Shown piece by piece: positions 11,805-17,590 of a stretch of DNA of 17,590 nt. The stretch covers positions 1 to 17,590 of the forward strand of contig CAMLGR010000103.1 in NCBI GenBank assembly GCA_946479615.1. The letters are read 5' to 3'. The DNA comes from an uncultured Bacteroidota bacterium. GTDB taxonomy: Bacteria > Bacteroidota > Bacteroidia > Chitinophagales > Chitinophagaceae. How positions within the stretch are numbered: position 1 is the stretch's first letter; every line of letters starts with the position of its first letter. The translations under genes and the position numbers were made by a program. The notes beneath the pieces were generated by a model. That model saw nothing but the letters and a program-made list of their open reading frames with translations, did not search any database and was not told the DNA's origin.

Positions 11805-13037
11805 TTATTGCAGCAGCACTTTTTTACTCATCACTACGTTGGCTTGCTGATCAATTACTTTTACCAGGTATACCCCCTTTTTAGTTGCAGCCGGTAAGTC
11901 GACAGATTGGATCTGCCCCTTTCCTTTAACATTCGCTTCTACACGTAATGTTTGCCGGCCGAGTACATCAGAGATCAATATGCTGTATTTTCCCTGCGGC
12001 TGGTTAAACTGAATGGTAAATTGATTGGCGGTAACAGGATTTGGATAAAGCTGTATCCTGTTCTCTGAAATATCTTCTGTAGCAGCGATCAATGCCGGTA
12101 CGGGTGTATATTTTTTAGTGTCGAGTAAATTACTGGTAGCCAGGTCGGCGCTGCGCCAGGGATTAGCGGATGCAGTTACGATCGTGGCTGCCCATGTTTT
12201 ATTATCTACCGTATAAAGCGCGTTGTTGGTGGTAGCACTGGCAATAAGAATTTTATTACCGGTTCCTACGGCTGCACCATTGATCGTGAAATTCTCCGGC
12301 AGTCCAGATACAATACCTAAGTAAGTTGCTACTTTGGTTTCGATATCGATACGGAATACATGGTTGCGGGCCGAGAATACATATAAATTATTATCGTTGT
12401 CGGCGATCATGTCACCACCAAAACTGCTGCAGGAGTTATGGATCGATATGTTTTTATTATCCGGGTTATCTACCAGCGGGCCCATATCAGTGATAGCTGA
12501 TTTTCTTCCCATGGTAAATTGTACCAGGTGATTACCATCGTTGGTCAGTGCATAACCATTTCCATCGGAAGCGATCGCCATGCGGGTAACGATATTGCTT
12601 TGATCGGATGCCTTCACTTTCAGGGCATCGATACCAATATCATTGATCACATATACTTTTAATGTTTTCAGATCGATATACCGCAGCTGGTCGATAAACA
12701 TGGGTGTATAGTATAAGCGATTGTTCTTTTTATCGAAAGCGATAGCAGCTACACCGGTGCCAAATGCAGCATTGGCCTGGGTGCCGAAGCGCGCATCGGT
12801 TATGGGAGTGATAAACTGTTTTTTGGTAACGGCATCGTAAACAGGCTGGGTCGCATCATTGCCATTTAACAATACATCGCTGTAGGCGTTGGTATGAAGG
12901 TCTATTTTACGAAGTACGCTCCAGTTAACTCCATCTTTATTCAGATCAGTTACTACGTAAGCAAACCGGTCTGACTGGCTGTAAACGGTATGTAATAAAA
13001 GAAAGAAAAGAGAAGAAGTGAGTAGATTTTTTCTCAT
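11805..13037 (-). CDS. Secreted T9SS cargo protein with propeller-like repeats
   Basis: A 410-residue protein with a signal peptide (1-20, ending near VYSQ). The middle (about 25-315) shows repeated strand patterns such as AIAFDKKNNRLYYTP, MAIASDGNGYALT, MIADNDNNLYVFS and AAVGTGNKILIAS. These look like blades of a beta-propeller, though this needs modelling. The last 83 residues (328-410) are a type A T9SS sorting domain: IQLYPNPV at the start, ILISDVLGRQ, then GVYLVKVIDQ and the ending KKVLLQ. The protein is thus exported across the outer membrane by T9SS and probably anchored or released. No catalytic motif is visible. It has its own terminator. Confidence 0.86.
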   Translation of the reverse strand: MRKNLLTSSLFFLLLHTVYSQSDRFAYVVTDLNKDGVNWSVLRKIDLHTNAYSDVLLNGNDATQPVYDAVTKKQFITPITDARFGTQANAAFGTGVAAIAFDKKNNRLYYTPMFIDQLRYIDLKTLKVYVINDIGIDALKVKASDQSNIVTRMAIASDGNGYALTNDGNHLVQFTMGRKSAITDMGPLVDNPDNKNISIHNSCSSFGGDMIADNDNNLYVFSARNHVFRIDIETKVATYLGIVSGLPENFTINGAAVGTGNKILIASATTNNALYTVDNKTWAATIVTASANPWRSADLATSNLLDTKKYTPVPALIAATEDISENRIQLYPNPVTANQFTIQFNQPQGKYSILISDVLGRQTLRVEANVKGKGQIQSVDLPAATKKGVYLVKVIDQQANVVMSKKVLLQ

Positions 13038-13158
13038 AAACTATCGATTTTGCGGGTGATGATTTCGGACAATTAAGTTACGATTATTTAAGGAGTGGAA
13101 AGGTAAATTTTGATGGGCGGAGAAGCGGGGTATTCCAATAATTCTCCCGCAGGGATGC

Positions 13159-13271
13159 CTATGTGAAACCTATGTTCCTATGATCCTATGTGGTAAAGAT
13201 TACGCAAGACTAATATAGTTCTATTGCCGGTTGGCGTAGATTCACCACATAGGATCATAGGTTTCACATAG
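13159..13271. repeat. CCTATGnn palindromic repeat, copy B
   Basis: The left arm is 36 bases (13159-13194) and the right arm 28 bases (13244-13271). The right arm pairs perfectly with the left apart from one missing octamer unit (TTCCTATG). The 49-base loop contains TTGGCGTAGATTCACCA at its right end, homologous to copy C and to inverted copy A. It lies between the terminator of the 486-residue gene and the start of the 410-residue gene, so it is not needed as a terminator here. The remainder of the 338-bp gap holds the terminator at 13302-13333 and an unassigned upstream region. Confidence 0.92.
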
Positions 13272-13301
13272 AGGTTCTGAATATCTGTATAGCAATGCTA
13301 T

Positions 13302-13333
13302 AAAAAAACCCCCTGCCATTGGGCCAGGAGGTT
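13302..13333 (-). terminator. Rho-independent terminator after the 486-residue T9SS gene
   Basis: The minus-strand RNA pairs AACCUCCUGGCC with GGCAGGGGGUU (one bulged G and one G-U) and is followed by seven U residues. It lies about 43 bases after the stop codon. Confidence 0.88.
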
Positions 13334-13375
13334 CAAGGTATAAAAACCCTGAGCATGTCGATCGGAATACGATAC

Positions 13376-14836
13376 TTAACGGATAACAGAGAGTTTACTA
13401 CTGAGTATTTCTTCATCGCCTACTACCTGGATCGTATAAATACCCGGTTGAAGACGACCTTGATTATTAATAGAGATGCTATTGATACCTTCTGATAATT
13501 GGTTCATTTGTTTTAGTACGAGTTTGCCTGCACCATCGATCACCCTGATCTCGATATTCTTCCTGCTGCTGGTGTTGAGGCGGATCGTTACCGGGCTATT
13601 ACTTACAACCGGGTTAGGGCTTAACAGGATGCCGGTCATGCTTTTCTGATCGCGGCGGATCATGATCACATTGCTGTAACTGTATTTTCCATCGATGTCC
13701 ACCATTTTAAGACGATAGTAGAAAACATTTTCACTGCTGGAAGAAAGGTCATCGCTGTACTGATAATTCATCCGGGAAGAGCCTGATTGTGCAGGACGTG
13801 CACCTTTCACGGTAAAATCTTTTCCGTTGCTGCTGCGTTCTACTTCATAACGATCGAAATTCACTTCGTTCTCCGTTTCCCAGCTTAATAATGTCTTGTT
13901 GTTGTTATAGCTGCCGGAGAAACCGATCAGTTTTACAGGAAGCGTGATCTGGTTAGGGAAGTTGAAACAACCGATCCTTGAACCATATTGTCTTACCGGT
14001 CTGCCGATATTACCACCTGCATTATAATCATATCCCATACGGAAGGTGATAGCAGGAAGGCTACCATTATAGGAAAAAGAAGAAGCGATCTGCGAACAAC
14101 GGCTAACACCATCTCTTTCACAAACCGATCCTGCAAAACCAGTCCAGCTATAGGTAGGGTCTGAGTAGCTATAAGGGCTGAGGTTTGTTAATGCATCAGC
14201 TAATACGATTGGGTTGGCAGCAGAGATCCTTCTTGCCACACCTGTTTCACGAAACCAGCTGCCTGCAGTACCAGTATTTACATTATTCGCATCATTGCCA
14301 TCAATATCATAATGTACATAGTTGATATTGACCAGGCTCACTGAACTGGCAAAGTCGGCATTGGTATTATTATTAGTACCGGTTGAATTTTTGAAAAAAG
14401 TCATCGTGAACTGAACATAGCCGCGGCGATTGGTGCCATTCAGGTTTTGATCAGGTCCGATACGTGGTGCAAAATAGCTGGCGATCGAATTGTTGGATTG
14501 GTCCACAGCGGCATCATCGTCCAATGCATCGAGTGTAGCGTTGGAAATATCATCGATGGTGATCTCTGCGTTGATCGTAACATTGTTTACAACGGCCATA
14601 TTGCGAAAGCGCCATACAGCATTGACGCCAAGATTATTTCCATTATTACCACGATTATACACACCGCCCTGGTGCCGGCTGACAACAGTGCTTCCGATGG
14701 GTGGACATACATCGATGGTGGAATTAGTAGTACAGGTATTTGCGTTACACGCAACAGGCGCCGGGGGTTGGGTCGGTTGACCCATAACGATCAGGGTTGA
14801 TGATATGGCTATCATCAATAGATAAAACTTGTTCAT
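13376..14836 (-). CDS. Secreted T9SS cargo protein, Asn-rich
   Basis: A 486-residue exported protein of unknown function. The signal peptide is residues 1-19 (ending near VMGQ). Residues 50-295 form an Asn-rich region of alternating strands with a YDIDGNDANN stretch that might bind calcium; cysteines occur near 30, 35, 44, 239, 247 and 290. From 299 to about 395 there is a fibronectin-III-like linker common in Bacteroidota secreted proteins (LPVKLIGFSG...LLSWETENEVNFDRYEVERS...FYYRLKMVDIDGKYSYSNV). Residues 403-486 form a type A T9SS sorting domain (ILLSPNPVV, GAGKLVLKQM, GIYTIQVV). It has its own terminator. I see no enzyme motif; adhesion or matrix roles are guesses. Confidence 0.85.
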   Translation of the reverse strand: MNKFYLLMIAISSTLIVMGQPTQPPAPVACNANTCTTNSTIDVCPPIGSTVVSRHQGGVYNRGNNGNNLGVNAVWRFRNMAVVNNVTINAEITIDDISNATLDALDDDAAVDQSNNSIASYFAPRIGPDQNLNGTNRRGYVQFTMTFFKNSTGTNNNTNADFASSVSLVNINYVHYDIDGNDANNVNTGTAGSWFRETGVARRISAANPIVLADALTNLSPYSYSDPTYSWTGFAGSVCERDGVSRCSQIASSFSYNGSLPAITFRMGYDYNAGGNIGRPVRQYGSRIGCFNFPNQITLPVKLIGFSGSYNNNKTLLSWETENEVNFDRYEVERSSNGKDFTVKGARPAQSGSSRMNYQYSDDLSSSSENVFYYRLKMVDIDGKYSYSNVIMIRRDQKSMTGILLSPNPVVSNSPVTIRLNTSSRKNIEIRVIDGAGKLVLKQMNQLSEGINSISINNQGRLQPGIYTIQVVGDEEILSSKLSVIR

Positions 14837-15183
14837 GCTTCAGGTTTTATATATGAATGAATAAAAATTGCTCAGTTTAAGTCAAACTGGCTTTCCGGGC
14901 ATGGATGCGGCATTGAAAGGATTGAGATCGACGTCTTTTACGAAGGATAAGAAAAATAAAGGTATTTGACACAACAGGTCGACAGGAAAAGCTTTCAGGA
15001 AGATGGAAACAGGCGGCGATTGTAATAGAATAGAATTAATTAGGGCCTTTTAGAAGGAGATTTGGATACAGTGACATCTTGTTCCGTAGATGGATAGATG
15101 TGTTTGAGAGGATAAAAATAATATCGCGATATCAATAAAGCAAGCTTTTTATTAAAATTTTTTATTCACTATAACAGAATGAT
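14837..15183. other. 347-bp intergenic region, no gene seen
   Basis: No convincing coding frame. It holds a CAGTTT-AAGTC-AAACTG hairpin (14873-14889) in the likely leader of the 486-residue gene. Near the paaY end there is a perfect 12-base palindrome ATATCGCGATAT (15121-15132) beside a small AAAGC/GCTTT stem, both in AT-rich sequence that may help terminate paaY transcription. I find no full promoter match. Confidence 0.5.
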
Positions 15184-15780
15184 TTATTTTTTTTCAGGCT
15201 GTTTAAACGGGAAATAAACCTGTTTTTGAAGGGGTAAATCGGAGGGTATTTCGGTAAGCGGATCACAGGCCCTGCTTTGTTCAAATAACTGTGCCGGAAG
15301 CGCCTGGTACAGGGCTGTGCCTTCTGTTTTCCAGGCCAGCATTTTATCGCTGACCTCTTTGATGATCTTACCAGGATTGCCGGCGACTACACTGCGCGCT
15401 GGTATTTTTTCTCCTTCTTTGATAAATGTCAGTGCTCCGACAATGCATTCATCTCCCAGTTCTGCATTGTCCATGATCACAGCGTTCATACCGATCAGGC
15501 AGTTCTTGCCGATGGTGGAGCCGTGTACGATCGAACCGTGACCCATGTGCGAACCTTCCTTTAATAATACGGTTACACCGGGGAACATATGAATGATGCA
15601 GTTCTCCTGTACATTACAACCATCTTCAATAATGATCTGTCCCCAGTCACCACGCAAAGCGGCACCCGGACCGATATAACAGTTTTTCCCGATGATCACA
15701 TTGCCTGTTACCGCCGACTGCGGATGTACAAAGGAAGAAGGATGTACTACCGGTATAAATGGACCAAATGAATAAACCAT
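15184..15780 (-). CDS. paaY: PaaY, gamma-carbonic-anhydrase-like thioesterase of phenylacetate catabolism
   Basis: A 198-residue left-handed beta-helix protein. Characterised PaaY proteins are CoA thioesterases that clear dead-end ring-hydroxylated CoA adducts formed in the phenylacetate pathway; the fold is that of gamma-class carbonic anhydrase. Hexapeptide turns run from about 20 to 140. The metal-site residues are present: RGD (43-45), QEN (58-60), His64, His81 (MGHG) and His86 (VHG). The C-terminal tail contains AWKTEGTALYQALPAQ and DPLTEIPSDLP, which match PaaY closely and distinguish it from plain gamma-anhydrases. It is the last gene of the paa run in the window, separated from paaI by a 95-110 bp gap that holds palindromic repeat C. 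Confidence 0.92.
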   Translation of the reverse strand: MVYSFGPFIPVVHPSSFVHPQSAVTGNVIIGKNCYIGPGAALRGDWGQIIIEDGCNVQENCIIHMFPGVTVLLKEGSHMGHGSIVHGSTIGKNCLIGMNAVIMDNAELGDECIVGALTFIKEGEKIPARSVVAGNPGKIIKEVSDKMLAWKTEGTALYQALPAQLFEQSRACDPLTEIPSDLPLQKQVYFPFKQPEKK

Positions 15781-15795
15781 ATACTATTATTATGT

Positions 15796-15884
15796 CTATG
15801 TGAAACCTATGTCTCTATGTGCCTATGTGGTAAAAAAAACAGACTGGCGTAGGTTCACCACATAGAGACATAGGTTTCATATAG
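15796..15884. repeat. CCTATGnn palindromic repeat, copy C
   Basis: The left arm is 36 bases (15796-15831) and the right arm 28 bases (15857-15884). They pair throughout except for one missing octamer (TGCCTATG) and one G/T position. The loop reads TGGTAAAA..., then GACTGGCGTAGG, then TTCACCA. It lies between paaI (stop six bases away) and paaY (start 15 bases away), so a transcript covering both genes would fold it as a long hairpin between them. Confidence 0.92.
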
Positions 15885-15890
15885 GGATTT

Positions 15891-16313
15891 CTACATCAGA
15901 TTTTTGCTGGTTCTGAAACAAGTGCCTTTGAACATGGCGACAATATGTTCTTTTTGATTGGTGACGGTGATATGGTATAGTCCCGTCGATTTACCATTAT
16001 GTAATTCCTTTGCTTCCGCAATCAGTACATCACCGACATGAACGGGTTTGATAAAATTGATGGCTGTATCCAGCGCCACGGAAAGATTATTGCGGTTATT
16101 GCAGGCAAAGGCAAAAGCACTGTCAGCCAGTGAAAAAGCAATACCACCATGAACGATCCCAAAACCATTGATCATTTCCCTGCGCACCGTCATTTTTATC
16201 TTGCTGTATCCTTCTTTGGTATCGAGTACTTCAATTCCCAGCCATTGCGAGAACAGATCATGTTTCATCATGTGATCCACGACGGCAGCAGCCGATTGAT
16301 TATTATCAGGCAT
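15891..16313 (-). CDS. paaI: PaaI, hotdog-fold phenylacetyl-CoA thioesterase
   Basis: A 140-residue acyl-CoA thioesterase that hydrolyses phenylacetyl-CoA and hydroxylated derivatives, protecting the CoA pool during phenylacetate breakdown. The start chosen is ATG 16313 (MPDNNQ), ten bases after the paaG stop; the frame stays open to 16418 but that would overlap paaG by about 95 bases. The hotdog motif is NGFGIVHGGIAFSLADSAFAFACN, with His55-Gly-Gly and the likely catalytic Asp64 in SLADSAFA, as in E. coli PaaI. The later strands AINFIKPVHVGDVLIAEA and STGLYHITVTNQKEHIVAMFKGTCFRT also match. Tight spacing indicates that it is co-transcribed with paaG. Confidence 0.93.
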   Translation of the reverse strand: MPDNNQSAAAVVDHMMKHDLFSQWLGIEVLDTKEGYSKIKMTVRREMINGFGIVHGGIAFSLADSAFAFACNNRNNLSVALDTAINFIKPVHVGDVLIAEAKELHNGKSTGLYHITVTNQKEHIVAMFKGTCFRTSKNLM

Positions 16314-16323
16314 TTTAAATGTA

Positions 16324-17100
16324 TTATTCTCCTTTAAAATTTGCTTGTCTTTTTTCCAGGAAAGCCTGCACACCTTCTTTGTAATCGGCTGTTTGTGCAG
16401 CGCGCTGCTGGAAAACATCTTCTTCCAGTAATTGCTGATCGAAGGTATTGGTAAAAGAACGTTGCAATACCTGTTTGGTATAGGCTAACCCAAGCGTAGG
16501 CATTTGTGCAAGCGTTGCAGCTATTTTCCAGGCTTCATCAGTGAAAATTCCGGCAGTAAAAACTTTATAGATCATACCGATCCGTTCTGCTTCTTCTGCA
16601 CTGATCTTATCTCCCAGCATCATAATGGCGCTGGCTTTTTGCCAGCCGATCAGCCGGGGCAATGTATGTGTGCCGCCACTATCGGGGATTAATCCAATTT
16701 TTGAAAACGCCTGGATGAAAGAAGCTGTTTGCGCTGCTACGACGATATCACAGCACAAAGCAATATTAGCACCCGCTCCGGCAGCCACTCCATTCACGGC
16801 GGCTACAACTGGTTTTTCCAATGCTCTTATTCGGGATACGATCGGGTTATAATGCTCGGAAAGGATCTTTTTCATACCCGGACCATTGGGATCGGCTACT
16901 TCGGCTAAATCCTGCCCGGCGCTGAATGCTTTTCCTGCACCTGTGATAAATACACAACGGACAGAAGGATCGTTTTTACAAAGATCCAGTTTATCCTGCA
17001 TCAGCAATGCCATTTCACGATTGAAGGAATTGAGTTTATCGGGACGATTAAGTGTGATAAGCCCGGTATTGTTTTTTATTTCAAACAGAATGGATGACAT
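16324..17100 (-). CDS. paaG: PaaG, 1,2-epoxyphenylacetyl-CoA isomerase
   Basis: A 258-residue crotonase-superfamily enzyme. In the aerobic phenylacetate pathway PaaG converts the ring-1,2-epoxide of phenylacetyl-CoA to oxepin-CoA. CoA-binding and oxyanion-hole segments are GKAFSAGQDL (56-65) and NGVAAGAGAN (103-112). The family Asp is in FSKIGLIPDSGGT (Asp140), matching the PaaG pattern rather than the Glu pair of classical enoyl-CoA hydratases. The C-terminus QTADYKEGVQAFLEKRQANFKG also fits PaaG. It lies 59 bp downstream of paaD and ten bases upstream of paaI. A TACTTTTG box and a hairpin lie in the paaD-paaG gap, so it may be partly independently transcribed. A general enoyl-CoA hydratase is a less likely alternative. 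Confidence 0.92.
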   Translation of the reverse strand: MSSILFEIKNNTGLITLNRPDKLNSFNREMALLMQDKLDLCKNDPSVRCVFITGAGKAFSAGQDLAEVADPNGPGMKKILSEHYNPIVSRIRALEKPVVAAVNGVAAGAGANIALCCDIVVAAQTASFIQAFSKIGLIPDSGGTHTLPRLIGWQKASAIMMLGDKISAEEAERIGMIYKVFTAGIFTDEAWKIAATLAQMPTLGLAYTKQVLQRSFTNTFDQQLLEEDVFQQRAAQTADYKEGVQAFLEKRQANFKGE

Positions 17101-17116
17101 AGAGATAATTAGAGGT

Positions 17117-17124
17117 CAAAAGTA
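17117..17124 (-). promoter_or_regulatory. Candidate -7 box before paaG
   Basis: The minus strand reads TACTTTTG, a full match to TAnnTTTG, 16 bases before the paaG ATG. No TTG -33 element is at normal spacing and the surroundings are AT-rich, so a chance match is possible. Confidence 0.35.
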
Positions 17125-17131
17125 AAAATTC

Positions 17132-17155
17132 AAAAGCCAGGCTGACCCTGGTTTT
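17132..17155 (-). terminator. Small hairpin in the paaD-paaG gap (possible attenuator)
   Basis: The minus strand reads AAAACCAGG, a five-base loop GTCAG, then CCTGGCTTTT with one bulge and more T-rich sequence after it. It starts about five bases past the paaD stop. It is short enough to be a leaky terminator or processing site that lowers expression of paaG and downstream genes. Confidence 0.5.
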
Positions 17156-17159
17156 ATTT

Positions 17160-17590
17160 TTAATGGCACTTAAAATAATCGAACGGCTCTTTGCATTCAT
17201 CACATTGGTATAAAGCCTTGCAGGCAGTGGATCCAAACTGACTGACAAGATGGGTATGATAAGAATTGCAGTGCGGGCATTGAATCGCTTCCTCCAGGGC
17301 AAAAGAACCGGGATGACAAACCAGTTGTTTCACATTCGGCGGAGCAATGCCATATTCTTTTAATTTCTGTTTTCCTGTTTCGGTCATCCAGTCGGTGGTC
17401 CAGGCCGGTGATAATGATTGCAGCACATTTACTTTTGAATATCCATTTTCCAGCAATGCCATTTTAATATTCATCCGTATCATATCCATAGCCGGGCAAC
17501 CGCTATAGGTAGGGGTAATAACAATAGTTATTTCATCCCCATTGATTTTTACGTCGCGTACAATACCAAGATCGGTAATGGCAAGCACAG
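17160..17590 (-). CDS. paaD: PaaD, phenylacetyl-CoA epoxidase assembly protein (5' truncated by window)
   Basis: A protein of the MIP18/DUF59 family needed for the phenylacetyl-CoA epoxidase complex, probably in maturation of its metal centres. About 143 residues are visible. The frame runs to the window edge, and the first in-window start-like codon (GTG 17588) aligns with the internal VL-ITDLG segment of the family, so the true N-terminus is outside. The DUF59 part includes ITDLGIVRDV and TPTYSGCPAMDM with the conserved Cys; LSPAWTTDWMTETGKQKLKEYGIAPP follows. The C-terminus is a zinc-ribbon-like module with CPHC (about 103-106) and CDEC, within the PaaD signature FGSTACKALYQC...EPFDYFKC. 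The upstream paaABC genes would be expected just beyond the window. Confidence 0.95.
   Translation of the reverse strand, partial: VLAITDLGIVRDVKINGDEITIVITPTYSGCPAMDMIRMNIKMALLENGYSKVNVLQSLSPAWTTDWMTETGKQKLKEYGIAPPNVKQLVCHPGSFALEEAIQCPHCNSYHTHLVSQFGSTACKALYQCDECKEPFDYFKCH

Noticed and set aside
3699..15884. CRISPR array as an explanation for the repeats
   Set aside because: The repeats are dispersed palindromes kilobases apart with homologous loops, not regularly spaced repeats with unique spacers, and no cas genes are visible.
16314..16418. Upstream extension of PaaI overlapping paaG
   Set aside because: The extra 35 residues do not match PaaI, and the ATG at 16313 lies ten bases after the paaG stop as expected for an operon.
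1..17590. tRNA or rRNA genes
   Set aside because: No stretch with a tRNA-like T-arm motif and matching acceptor stem, nor conserved rRNA sequence, was noticed by eye; a covariance search would be the decisive test.

Overview
This 17.6 kb window looks like a chromosomal segment from a Bacteroidota bacterium, most probably in or near the Chitinophagaceae. The evidence is: two secreted proteins with type IX secretion (T9SS) C-terminal sorting domains, an S46 dipeptidyl peptidase, moderate GC with AT-rich intergenic regions, several TAnnTTTG-type -7 promoter boxes close to start codons, and mostly absent Shine-Dalgarno sequences. No plasmid, phage, transposase or CRISPR signature was seen. The family assignments come from recognising motifs by eye, not from database searches.

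Layout from left to right: the 3' part of cysS (+); a secreted Gfo/Idh/MocA oxidoreductase (-); a stand-alone mnmD tRNA methyltransferase (-) divergent from an AlkA-type DNA glycosylase (+); a dipeptide epimerase (-) preceded by an outer-membrane beta-barrel gene (-); a DPP7-type S46 peptidase (-); a small exported protein (-); the Obg GTPase (-) with a TTG start, divergent from a cysteine-rich lipoprotein (+); a small lysine-rich ORF (+); a small conserved protein of the family often misnamed 'PRPP synthetase' (-); a DUF2383 four-helix-bundle protein (-); two T9SS cargo proteins (-); and part of a phenylacetate catabolic operon, paaD-paaG-paaI-paaY (-), with paaD cut by the window end.

The genes are mostly housekeeping, peptide-scavenging or secretion functions, plus the phenylacetate pathway. 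PaaD helps assemble the ring epoxidase, PaaG isomerises the epoxide to oxepin-CoA, and PaaI and PaaY are thioesterases thought to relieve dead-end CoA adducts. The S46 peptidase and the dipeptide epimerase could both serve peptide use, but they are not adjacent and the link is only suggestive.

The most unusual content is intergenic. There are at least two families of long near-perfect palindromes built from short repeated words. One has three copies made of CCTATGnn octamers around a conserved asymmetric loop (3699-3793, 13159-13271, 15796-15884). The other has two copies made of ATGTAAAA words around a GGGG/CCCC core (729-824, about 2186-2337). Arms differ between copies yet stay complementary within a copy, and the elements abut or even supply stop codons. 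Two more hairpins of similar style (10034-10084 and 11022-11083) may be related in kind. These dispersed palindromes are the best candidate here for something not well described; I see no novel protein system.
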